Shown here: positions 8,861 through 18,590 of the stretch, one piece after another
Layout of the letters: the number at the start of each line of letters is the position of its first letter
Numbering within the stretch: position 1 is the stretch's first letter
Assembly: GCA_018398765.1 (NCBI GenBank)
Contig: JAHBMJ010002981.1
Location: 17,501 to 40,000, forward strand
Source: Chromera velia
Taxonomy: Eukaryota > Sar > Chromeraceae
Length of the DNA: 22,500 nucleotides
Reading direction: 5' to 3'
Translations under genes and position numbers: made by a program
Notes under the pieces: generated by a model
The model's database searches: none
Told to the model about the DNA's origin: nothing
The model's input: only the letters and a program-made list of their open reading frames with translations

Positions 8861-11800
8861 GCGGATCCAATTTTTATTACTGCGATATCATTACCAACTA
8901 GTCCGCTTATGCATAAAAAGAAACTTTAAGTGCTCCAGAAGCTTAGGTTTCTCATTTCATACGGTGACATTCAGGTATATAATCGCGGCAGACTGTATGG
9001 CGCAGAGCAAAAACACATATTCTGTATCGTAGTAATCTACATGCTATGGGGGCATCTCTTTAGTGTATATTTATACTTCGATGATTACATTTTAAAAAAT
9101 AAGTCTTTTATATTTAGAACTTTTATTTGAATATTTGAAATGACTACTGTCAGTGTCTATATAGTTCATAAAGTGATTTAAAAGCTAGCTTAGCTATGAC
9201 TATAACTATGACTATGATGCGCCCTAGGACGCGCTATCGCTATCCGTATTGAGGGAAGGATACTTTTAATCTCAGGTAAGAGAATGTTTGCGTCAAAGTT
9301 TAAAACTTTTTAAACTCAAAAAACTGGGATCCAGTTATAAAACATGAAATTTATAGTTAAAAACAGTGTATATATGTCTAGTTGCTTGTGTAGCTACTAG
9401 TAGTAGTTGTATAACTGTGCGATGATATGTATACTAGTGTGTGTATAGACTTAATCTGGTGTTCATTAATTAAAAACGGTTTACTAGATCGATGCTTTAC
9501 AAAACTTATTCAGCTCGACGCGTCCGACAATATCATTCAAAAGTTGTTAATTTGTATAAACATTACTAAAAACATTCTTTTTAATAAATAACCAAAAAAA
9601 TACTTAAATATATAGATTAAACTTGAAGTTAGAATACACTTTCAGTTTCATGCATACAATAGCTAGATGAAGCTGTATGGTCACTATGGTAAGGACAGAA
9701 AACGTGCAGTCTAAGAATCTTTTGCAGGCCTACAGCACCCAACCGAGTGCATAGTCGACATGGAATACCTCAGGCTGCACGCGTAAAGTTTGTGTGAACA
9801 ATGAAGATGATGATCGAGGCATTCAGCTAATAATCCTTCAGCTAATGAATTGATGTTAGAATCTTTACATCCAGAGGAAAGGAAAGTGCGAGAAGGTTTG
9901 TTCTTTTGCCCATCTATTCAGAGGGAAAGAAAGTGCGGGGAGGTTTATTCTTTTGCCCATCTATCCAGAGGAAAGGAAAGTGCGGAGAGGTTTGTTCTTT
10001 TGCCCATTTAACCAGAGGGAAGGAAAGTGTGGGGAGGGTTGTTCTTTTGTCCATTTATCCAAAGGGAAGGACAATACGGGGAGGTTTGTTCTTTTGCCAA
10101 TTTATCCAAAGCGAAGGAAAGTGCAGGAAGGTTTGTTCTTTTACCCATCCATTTAGAGGGAAGGAAAGTACGGGGAGGTTTGTTCTTTTGCCCACCCATC
10201 CAGAGGGAAAGACAGTGCGGGGAGGTTTGTTCTTTTGCCCATTTATCTAGAGGGAAGGAAAGTGCGGGGAGGTTTATTCTTTTGCTCACCCATCTAGAGT
10301 GAAGAAAAGTGTGGGGAGGTTTATTCTTTTATCCATTTATCTAGAGCGAAGGAAAGTGTGGGGAGGTTTGTTCATTTGTCCATCCATCTAGAGGGAAGGA
10401 AAGTGTGGGAAGTGTTATTCTTTTGCCTATCCATCTAGAAAAAAGGAAAGTGCGAGAAGGTTTGTTCTTTTACCTATTTATCCAGAGGGAAGGAAAGTGC
10501 GGGGAGGTTTGTTCTTTTGCTCATCTATCTAGAGCGAAAGAAAGTGCAGGAAGGTTTGTTCTTTTGCCTATCCATCCAGAGGGAAGGAAAGTGCGGGGAG
10601 GTTTGTTCTTTTGTCCATTTATCCAGAGGGAAGGACAGTGTGCCGAGCTTACCCATGTGTTTTTTTGTCAATTGCCAACAAGTAGACAAGTGGATGAGTG
10701 TTGGGCGGTTCCTCTATTTGCTGGATGTAGGTAGAAGGCATTCAAGAAGGAAAGAAGTCTTCTGGCGATTTAAGGTAGGCTGCTCTCTGGAGTGTATCTT
10801 TGTGTTATTTGTCAGACTTACTGTCTGAACTCTGCAGTGCTAACCGTAGTACCGCAACCATTCTTCATGCCCTGCTGGAACTAAGTTCTCTGGACCATAT
10901 GAACTGTGTTGGTATGCATTAATTTTATCATTATTGATGCATCCACGCCCTTTCTGGACTTCTGTGTCCGGGGGGGGCTCTTTGGCTTCCTTAAGTTTCA
11001 ACAGGCAAATATCCGTTCTTTGGGCCCCTAATATGTCTAGAAACCGCTTTTTCTATACGAAGCAGACAGAGAGAGTCTATAGAGATGATCTGATGTCTCG
11101 TAAGGTAAATGAATCAAGTCTATCAAAGGGAAGAAAGGCAAGCAAGTCAGCCTCTTTCCTTGAAAATTCCTTTTCATACAAAAAGTTTTGGCATCGTTAT
11201 CTTGTATGCACATGCACGATTAAAATTTTTGTGTCAGTGCCCAGTGGTATCTGAACCTGCTTAATGAACAATCCCGGTGTATTAGATGATGTACACATAA
11301 AACAGCTAGTTTGAATGACTTATGAGCCTTTATTGATCAAATCACTACTAGTAAGTTAGTACTAAGAATGATATATCGAATATACTAGCGAATATATATA
11401 TATTAATATGATCAAGAAAATGTTTAATTTACATAAAGTTAAAGTTAGTAGTAAAAAACTGCCGTGGCGGCTATTAGTGTTTATAATTTGTTAACCATAT
11501 AATAAAAATTACTTAAATTCAAGTTAGATCTTTGACTGTATAGCTTAAACTAGACTTAGAAATATATAATTCTAGATAAAATTATTAATTTTTACTAATT
11601 TTTACACATTTTTAAAAATCAATTTCAGAATCAATTTCCAATTTTATATACCATATAAAATCATTTCTGTATGACTTCTTTTGGCTAGGGTATAGTACGA
11701 TTTTAAACAATCATGGTATTATATCTGACGATACGCCCGGGCCGTAAAGTTACTAAGTAATATATAGACTCCTATCACACTTTCTCTATTTTTTGATTTA

Positions 11801-11970
11801 AAAAAAATGTTTATATTCATGTATATGGCAATATATCATGGCTAACATCATGACCTAATTAAAACCAATTGTAACCAATTAATATGGCAATTATTGTCAG
11901 TGTATGTGTGACTAAATGTGTGATAATGAGTCATTGTACTTACATTCAAGTTGATCATTCACGACAGATT
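8860..11970. other. AT-rich island of unknown origin
   Basis: Base composition drops sharply to AT-rich, with many TTTAAA, TATATA and CTAGT words and, outside the 47-bp array, none of the microsatellites typical of the rest. The longest unexplained open frame (10934-11254, +, 106 codons) has no recognisable domain. No transposase, reverse transcriptase or rRNA/tRNA sequence was recognised. It could be a decayed transposable element or inserted foreign or organellar DNA; the sequence alone does not decide. Confidence 0.6.
9864..10645. repeat. 47-bp minisatellite, about 16.5 copies
   Basis: Units with consensus around CCAGAGGGAAGGAAAGTGCG followed by GGGAGGTTTGTTCTTTTGCC repeat at exactly 47-base spacing. 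The TTTTGCC end recurs at 9910, 9957, 10004 and so on to about 10615 with no length change. Because 47 is not a multiple of three, all three + frames read through, with occasional stops where CCAG has become CTAG. The resulting 60-115 residue open frames are best treated as artefacts. Confidence 0.95.
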
Positions 11971-13310
11971 CGGATATTGATCAATTGGAGGTGACTGCTG
12001 GCACCGGGTGCATCCCGACATTGCCGGTTGGCCAGTCAGCCAGTCAATCCAACTCTCTGGTTCAATACCCTACCTTCCTCTTTTTTTCTGTTTGAAATCA
12101 ACCGTCCAGACCGACACGCCAGAGTGAAGTGCACAATCAAGGCATTAGTGAGAGACATACGCTCTCCCTTTTCGTTCTTGTGTGTACGCACAGGACTGCA
12201 AGCATGCAGCCTGCGGGTCGAATCTCTCTCTCTCTCTCGCTCTCTCTCTCAATCCAACCTCCTCATTTACAATCAGAGAGCGCCATTGAGGGGGGCCTTT
12301 GACTCCCTTCTTGTATTGGTTTCTCATCTCAATGCCGCACCGCGGAAGGTGGGAACATCCCCCGAAGTCTTCCCATCGTCCAGTGTACGTACATCGGCTG
12401 TGTGGGACCTATCTGTCTTTGCTGCTTTTCTCTCTTGCTTCCTGCCGAAAGAGAAACCGATGCAGATCGTTCTGTTCAATTCAAGGGGGGCTCGATGAAA
12501 AAGTTACCTCAGTCAAAGAGCCAGCAGCCAAACTTGCCAGTCACTCCTTGTGTGTGGTCTTCGGTTGGTTGGCACCTCAGCAGGAAAACTGATCAATGCA
12601 GAAAGAAGATCTGTTTCGATCAAGCCGACAGACAGACAGACAGAGCCAGACAAAAAGATGGAAAGGAAGTCCGAGAAAATGCTCCTGGCAACAACACAAC
12701 GGCACCATTGAAGAAACGCTTTTGCTGAAATTGCACGCCCCCTCTCTTCTTTGTAAGGTTCTTTCTTCCTTTCTTTCTGCGGGCAGGCAGGCAGCTCTCT
12801 CTCGCTCATTTCGTTCAGAACCAGACAAACAGACGAAGAGAAGCGCACTCCTGCAGACAGACAGACAGAGAGAAATATAGATTTAGCACACAATTCAGCA
12901 AAATCATGAACAGATAAAGTGATCATTTATTTCTCTTCATGCGTTGCCCTTTTGTTTCCCTCAACAGAGATCGAGAAGAAGGGAGACCAACAGACCGTCC
13001 ATGGAAAACTTCGTCTTTCTACGCAGATAGGCATTGCAGGCAGATCGTGCAGATCGTGTTTCTTCCTTTCATCCGCTCATTCACGAACATCCACTTGCCA
13101 ACAGACAGACAGACAATGAAACACACGGACGAAAGAAAACATTCGAACCAAACTCCTCACTCTCCTCTGGTCAGACAGACACGACAGGAAGGCGCAGAGA
13201 AGGAGGGAGGGGAAATTGCTCATCCTGAAGAAACAGATTTGCAGAAACTGAAGTGGAATTCGTGTGTGTGAAGACACAAGCACTCCTATACACGCACTCC
13301 CTTTTTCGCA
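11970..13310. other. Spacer with no convincing gene
   Basis: Composition returns to the genome norm with short (CT)n and (ACAG)n runs. Several open frames of 80-156 codons exist on both strands, but they lack family motifs, plausible start contexts or splice-linked partners. The region could hold untranslated or intron sequence of the small - strand gene at 14530 or of an unseen gene. Confidence 0.5.
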
Positions 13311-13369
13311 CGCGAACACGCACACACACACAAACGCGCGCGCGCGTGCACGCACGCATGCGCAAGCAC

Positions 13370-13420
<51 letters not shown>

Positions 13421-13431
13421 CACACACACAC

Positions 13432-13470
<39 letters not shown>
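13310..13470. repeat. (CA)n microsatellite with CGCGCG core
   Basis: About 155 bases of ACAC/ACGC units include an alternating purine-pyrimidine block, CGCGCGCGCGTGCACGCACG, at about 13336. His/Thr-rich and Val/Cys-rich open frames across it are artefacts. Confidence 0.95.
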
Positions 13471-13472
<2 letters not shown>

Positions 13473-13825
13473 GAAACAGTCCCTGGCAGTCACACGTAGG
13501 CGGACATTTCCTCAAAAAAAAAATGCTGGAAGAGGAAAGAGGGAGGCCAAGATGATGATCGAACCCCCGCCTACCTAACTGACCGAATTCTTCCTTCCTC
13601 CCTGCACGTGCCTCCCTTCATTGTTAGGTTGAAGTCGCCTGAGTGCCCACCAACACTGTGCCCTCAGGTATGTAGTTCGGATCCCTGAAGGGAGGGGGGG
13701 AGAAAGAAGTAGGCAGGAAGGAAGAAAGGAAGGAAGCAAGAAAGGAAGAGAGGAAGGAAGGAATGAAGAGAGGAGAGAAGAAAGTTAGGGAGCACCAAAG
13801 GAAGAAAGAAAGGGAAGAGCAGCTG

Positions 13826-13972
13826 ACAGACAATTGAGGGAGGACCCACTTGGACCCCCATTTGATGCATTCATTTTCATACAGAATTCTTTGTATGTAT
13901 GTATGTATGTATGTATGTGTGAAAATGAATCCATACAGACAATTGAGGGAGGACCCTACTGGACCCCCATTT
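13826..13972 (+). repeat. 38-bp direct repeats flanking a 71-bp hairpin element
   Basis: ACAGACAATTGAGGGAGGAC and the bases after it to CCCCCATTT occur at 13826-13863 and 13935-13972 with about three differences. Between them, 13864-13934 begins ATGCATTCATTTTCATACAG and ends with its near inverse (17 of 19 bases pair), with a TATG microsatellite in the loop. Confidence 0.94.
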
Positions 13973-14099
13973 AAAAGAAAGAGGAAACGGGCAGACAGGC
14001 AAGTGAATGTGCCGACAAGAAGAGACATGGAAGAGAGGGACCGAAATGCGCGAGAGAGAAAACGGCACAGCAGACGAGACCCGTCGTAAGCACTCGCAC

Positions 14100-14338
14100 G
14101 CAGGCACACAGAAGGAAGAGAGGGAGGGGGGGGCGGGGGGAGGGAGGGAGATTGAGAGTGAGTGAGTGAGTGTGAGAGAGAGAGTAAGGAAGAGAGAGGC
14201 CAAGGAGAGAATGTAGGAAAGAAGCAAGGAAGGAAGGAAGGAAGGAACGAACAAACGAAGGCACGAAGGAAGGAAGGAAGGAAGGAGGGAAGGAAGAAAG
14301 GAAGGAAGGAAGGAAGGAAGGAAGGAAGGAAACACACA

Positions 14339-14382
<44 letters not shown>

Positions 14383-14384
14383 CT

Positions 14385-14452
<68 letters not shown>

Positions 14453-14455
14453 AGG
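14100..14455. repeat. Purine-rich GGAA / CA / GA compound tract
   Basis: Long (GGAA)n from about 14220 to 14330 is followed by (CA)n, (GA)n, (CA)n and (GA)n blocks to about 14450, nearly all purine or CA on the + strand. A G-run (GGGGGGGCGGGGGG) lies at about 14125. No gene is supported; large Pro/Ser/Leu and Glu/Arg/Lys open frames are artefacts. Confidence 0.93.
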
Positions 14456-14529
14456 GGGGAGACAGAGAGAAAGACAAATACACAGGGGGCGAAAAAGAAA
14501 CAGGTCGAATGCAAAAATGCAGTCCCCAA

Positions 14530-15009
14530 TCACTCCCCATCACCAGACCATTCGGCTGACCTCCCGTTCCCGTCTCTGGTCTTCACTTTGAGGAGTTCGG
14601 CCTCTGTCGGAATTTCGCACCCTGCCCCTGCGTGTGGTGCTGAGGGTTTGCACTCATAATGGCAAAATCTCTTCAGGTCCACCCATCCTGTGGAGGCCCC
14701 CTCGAGGACAGACTGTTGCATGTCCGACATCATACACTCCTCCCCGCATTTACTATACATTCCGTCTTTTTCTTGCAACATGGCTGGCGTGGGGGGTGCG
14801 CATTTCCAGCGAATAAATTTGTCAGTCTGGAGCTCGGAGGGACTTCTGTTGACTGTTGTACAGCAGTCACAGGTGCACTTCGAGCTTCCAGATCTGCTGT
14901 TGACTTTATCGAGTAGTGATGAAAAGGAAAGAAACGTCCTGCCTGTTGCGAGGAAGATAAGCTGTCCTTGAAGCAGCAAGACTGCTGCCAGAAAAGATGG
15001 ACGCGCCAT
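14530..15009 (-). CDS. Small secreted cysteine-rich protein, function unknown
   Basis: A 159-codon frame runs from ATG (complement of 15007-15009) to TGA at 14530-14532. The start was chosen because it opens a classical signal peptide, MARPSFLAAVLLL continuing hydrophobic to about residue 23; the 48 codons upstream are unlike protein, and the context before and after ATG is favourable. The predicted mature part has ten cysteines in a spaced pattern: C45, C47, C49, C50, C70, C88, C92, C116, C120 and C131 (CxCxCC, two Cx3C pairs, and single cysteines). This suggests a disulfide-stabilised extracellular or vacuolar module. No family was recognised. The tail after about residue 143 is less protein-like, and a GTCAGC donor there could indicate a further exon. 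It is divergent from the + strand gene at 15855. Confidence 0.65.
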   Translation of the reverse strand: MARPSFLAAVLLLQGQLIFLATGRTFLSFSSLLDKVNSRSGSSKCTCDCCTTVNRSPSELQTDKFIRWKCAPPTPAMLQEKDGMYSKCGEECMMSDMQQSVLEGASTGWVDLKRFCHYECKPSAPHAGAGCEIPTEAELLKVKTRDGNGRSAEWSGDGE

Positions 15010-15854
15010 GACTAGTTTGTGTTCTCCCTCGTTCTTTCGGCGCTGAGTTTCTTTTAGTGCATTCCCCCCCTCCACGCACAGACACTCGCGCTTCTGACAA
15101 CAGGTCGCACGGAAATGAATCTTTTGGCGTCTCCTGCTGAACTCCCGCAGCAACAGCGTTTATCTTTGTGTACTTGGAAAAGGCGTCCCCGGAACGGCGT
15201 CCGACAATTCTTTGCACCTTGCTCTGCTGAAGTTCTTGGGTCTATTCTCTGACATCACTTCGATCCTGACAGGTCGACTTCGAGCATCTTCGATCGAGTA
15301 GCTTGTCCATTTTTTCCATCTGATTTGAATTTTTTGTCACTGCATGTTCCCATACTGTTCCCCTTACGTTCCCCCTAAATTTAGCTCGATCGGTTTTGCA
15401 ATCGCATGCAGACTGACGCACGCGCAAAGTCTGAATTGACGTGAATTGACATGAATTGACCGATACGTATCCGATACGATACGTGTGCATGCAGGTCGCT
15501 CCGTCTAGCTGCAATGACCATCATCAGACTCTGCATAAGGAGGGCAACGGCACGGATCTCATGACATTCTCATGACTAGCTTGTCCCGTGCTGCAGAGGT
15601 CAAAGGTAGAAGGAAGGAATGCCTCCCCTTTCCATGAATTCAGAGGAACAAGCGTACATTCTAGACAATTCGGTGTTTGGCCAGCGAGATTCGCTTCAGC
15701 TCGTGAACTCAGGAAGGAGACTGACACGATCTTCCTTCCCTCTTTCTTTCCTTGTCCAGCTGAGCATAGCTGTCGATCCTGTACGGCCAGAACCCTCTCC
15801 GGTCCTATAGCTGACTGTCAGACCGAGACTTGAAGGTGTAGCGCCACCGGCGTG
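15010..15854. promoter_or_regulatory. Divergent intergenic region between the secreted protein gene and the 122-residue gene
   Basis: Both neighbouring genes are transcribed outward from this 845-base gap, so it should hold both promoters. At 15432-15460 TGAATTGAC occurs three times at 10-base spacing, followed by CGATACGTATCCGATACGATACG and then TGCATGCAG. A possible short exon (frame reading MNSEEQAYILDNSVFGQRDS, about 15634-15700) is seen but cannot be linked in phase to the downstream gene. Confidence 0.4.
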
Positions 15855-16720
15855 ATGGCGCACTACAAAAGATTCTTGGAGGCCGAGCGCCCAGAGAAAG
15901 TATACTTCAATGAAAGCGGGTGGCAGAACATGGTTAGACTTACCTCTGTCCTCGCTCAACGAGCAGCAAAGGCAGAGGACAAGTTGAAGGATTCTTCGGC
16001 TTCGTCTCTCGGCCGATCGTTGAAACGAATTCGGGAGAAGAGAATGTCCGACGCCCTCAAGCTCCTCGAGCTGTACGCTCAAACGACGCGGTGGTGTGAG
16101 TTACGAGGGGAGATCACAGAGGAAAGTACACGGTCAGTCCTTCTGCTTGCTTTGGATGCGTGCAGCGGGTCTTCCTCCCTTCGTTCGTGACATGTCCCTT
16201 CAAGGCACACATCCAGGAAGAAAAAAACACCCCCGAGACAGTGGATGGAGGGCAGATCAAGGGGGGAAGGCAGGGAGGAAGGAAAGAAACCCGGGCAGTC
16301 AGACAGAAACATGCAGAGGACACTATACGTGCATGGCGTCTTTCTTGTAGGGACGTCTTTGTCACTTCGTTCTGAGGTTCTGGCTTGCGTGCATGGCGTC
16401 TTTCTTGTAGGGACATTTTTGTCATTTCGTTCTGACTTTCTGGCCTTTCGGACTGACTTACTTTCTGCCTTTTCTTTTCTTTTCTTTTCTCTCGTTCCTT
16501 TCTCCAGAGCGTTCCTCGACAGTTTTGGTCCAGGTTCGTCACTCACTCGGTTGAGCCTTGTTGAGTAACTCACGTGCATCTCGTTAAATTCTCTGTCTGC
16601 CTTAATAGTCGCTGCGTGCGTCACTGCAGGATTTCTCAAAAGTTGAGTGTCCTCCTGGAGGCCCACCAGGGCGGGGGCATACCTGCGCCCCGATCCGATC
16701 CGGCATCGCCTCTGTGTTGA
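15855..16720 (+). CDS. Two-exon gene for a 122-residue helical protein, function unknown
   Basis: Exon 1 (15855-16132) starts at ATG, with an in-frame TGA a few codons upstream fixing the start. It reads MAHYKRFLEAERPEKVYFNE, then helices rich in K/R/E/A/L, and ends EITEESTR at a GTCAGT donor. Exon 2 (16630-16720), after TCACTGCAG, continues in phase 2 as ISQKLSVLLEAHQGGGIPAP and stops at TGA 16718-16720. Total 122 residues; no signal peptide or membrane segment. A 26-base micro-exon (16508-16533, RAFLDSFGP) also fits the phase but leads to a stop five codons into exon 2, so skipping it is preferred. No family was recognised. Confidence 0.62.
16329..16447 (+). repeat. 60-bp tandem duplication inside the intron
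   Basis: GTGCATGGCGTCTTTCTTGT and the following 40 bases at 16329-16388 are repeated at 16389-16447 with several substitutions. The unit includes TTTCTTGTAG, an acceptor-like string. It lies in the intron of the 122-residue gene. Confidence 0.9.
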
Positions 16721-17324
16721 CTCACTGACTGACTGAAGAAGAAGAGCGGCTGTATGAGGACAAGACGAGACGCCTCGACGGAAGGAAAGAAGTTATTTAA
16801 ATTATTTAAGCGAGACTGAAATGAACAGACCTCACTCACTCACTCTAGTGAGAGATGGACAAGATGAGACAGAGAGCCATCCTTGCTGGAGACACTTAGA
16901 GAGATTATGTACGTCTGTATTTATGTACGTGTGTATGTATGTACGTCTGCACGTATGTGCATGTGTATGTGTATGTATGTATGCATGTATGTATGTATGT
17001 AGAAGAGAGAGAGAGCCCGCCCTGCCGGAGAGACTGAGGGAGATACAGCAAGAGACAGACGATGGGTGGATCTGCCTCTCCAGCTCTTTGACCAACTACC
17101 AAAAGACGCCTGCCTGCACGCTTTCACAGATGGGTGCTGCCTTCCGTCAATCTTCTCCCTCCATCCTCCTCTGTACCTCTCTACCTGCCTTCCTGCCTGC
17201 CTCCCTGCCTGTCTGTCTGTCTGCCTGTCTGCCTGCCTGTCTGCCTCCCTGCCTGCCTGTCTGCCTGCCTGCCTGTCTGAAATCCAGGAGAGAAGGAAAG
17301 AACAATATTGTCTATCTATCCGTC

Positions 17325-17360
<36 letters not shown>

Positions 17361-17379
17361 GTGTATGTGTGTGTGTGTG

Positions 17380-17425
<46 letters not shown>

Positions 17426-17636
17426 CGTGCGTGGTCTTTTCGTCACGCTGTCTGTGAAAGAAAGTAAAATCAGTCTTGTCTGTCTGTCTGTCTGCCTGTC
17501 TGCCTGCCTGCCTGTCTGTCTGTTGTGTTCATGAAGAAGAGGAGGGAAAGAAACGATATAGTCTGTCTGTCTGAAGAGAATGAAGAAAGAGAAAAAGGAA
17601 AGAAAAGACGATGTAGTCTGTCTGTCTTTTCTTTCA
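16721..17636. repeat. Microsatellite-rich spacer (TATG, CTGC/CTGT, GT, CTGT)
   Basis: Blocks are TATG/TACG at about 16910-17000, CTGC/CTGT at about 17182-17278, (GT)n with GC interruptions at about 17328-17422, and CTGT/CTGC at 17477-17522. No exon is supported. Tyr/Ile/His and Cys/Val open frames come from the repeats. Confidence 0.85.
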
Positions 17637-17902
17637 GTCATTTGGTCGGTTGGCTGCGTCTGTGCAGAGAAGTGTGCATGGATTTACTTTCATACATACT
17701 TACTTTCGCTCCCTGAAAAAGAATTCTGTATGAAAGTAAATGCATGCAACGGTCATTTGGTCGGTTGGCTGCGTCTGTGCAGAGAAGTGTGCATGGATTT
17801 ACTTTCATACATATTTACTTTCGCTCCCTGAAAAAGAATTCTGTATGAAAGTAAATGCATGCAACGGTCATTTGGTCGGTTGGCTGCGTCTGTGCAGAGA
17901 AG
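17637..17902 (+). repeat. Three 36-bp host repeats separated by two 79-bp hairpin elements
   Basis: GTCATTTGGTCGGTTGGCTG and the next 16 bases occur at 17637-17672, 17752-17787 and 17867-17902, a 115-base period. The two spacers (17673-17751 and 17788-17866) are nearly identical. Each carries GCATGGATTTACTTTCATAC near the left end and its near inverse, GTATGAAAGTAAATGCATGC, near the right, so each can fold into a hairpin of about 20 pairs. Confidence 0.95.
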
Positions 17903-18590
17903 ACAAAAAAGGAAAAAGAGTCATTCGGTGGATAAATCTGTCGCTTTACCGGCCTGTCTTTGTATGAAAAAAAGAAGTCATATAGTATGCCTGCGTCTTT
18001 TGTGCGCATGCAAATGAATTAAGTAAAAATAAAAAACAAAAGCACAGTCTGGCTGTGTGTCAAAGTGAGTGAAAAGTTGGAAAGGAAACACACGGTGTGG
18101 TATGTCTTATCTGGCTTCTCTTCCTGGTCGGTTTGCATGCCTGTCTCTTCCTTCCTCCCCCCCCCCCTTCCTCCTTCGTTTCCTCTTCTTTTCCCCCCTT
18201 CCTTCCTTCCTTCCTTGCTTGCTTGCTTGCTTGTTTCCTTCCCTGTCCTTGGCAGTTTCCGTGGTTGAAATTTGAGTGACGTTTTTGCTCTCTGCGCTGC
18301 TTTGTCTGTAAAATCCACTCGTTGAAAGAGTCTCTGCCGTTTTCTCTCTGCTCTGGTGCCAGATCCGGTCCGCTTTTGCTCCTTGCACGCCTTGATTCTT
18401 CTAGTGATTCTTATCCTTCGTTCTCCCCTTTTCTTTGTCAGATTGCCTTCATGTGTCCTGCCATCGTCCTTGCTGTTTTCCGCCCCCCCTACACTAGCTG
18501 TGACTCTCCATCCGCAATGACAACTCTCTCTCCTTCGTTTCTGTCCTTCGTTCTACATGCGACTTCCTTTCGCCTTTCTGCAAAACCTTA
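17903..18590. other. Spacer with no convincing gene
   Basis: The stretch is pyrimidine-rich (TTCC, TTGC runs at about 18150-18240) with open frames of 60-99 codons on both strands made mainly of Ser/Leu/Phe/Pro or Lys/Arg/Glu. No domain or phased exon pair was found. Confidence 0.5.

Noticed and set aside
9906-10734. Repeat protein frames GGLFFC / CSFAHL across the 47-bp array
   Set aside because: All three frames rotate through the same units and stops appear by single substitutions; no start, signal or flanking exon supports coding.
10934-11254. 106-codon + frame in the AT-rich island
   Set aside because: No recognisable domain, compositionally odd, isolated; could be a transposon remnant but not supportable as a gene.
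11243-11258. Retroelement primer-binding-site-like TGGTATCTGAACCTGC
   Set aside because: Only a partial match, with no LTR, gag or polymerase sequence nearby; kept only as a hint in the island finding.
12028-12498. 156-codon + frame
   Set aside because: No motif, passes through a CT microsatellite, no splice partner or neighbouring support.
13544-13575. tRNA T-arm-like string on the - strand (GGGGGTTCGATCATC)
   Set aside because: The flanking stem does not pair and no D-arm or anticodon arm is found.
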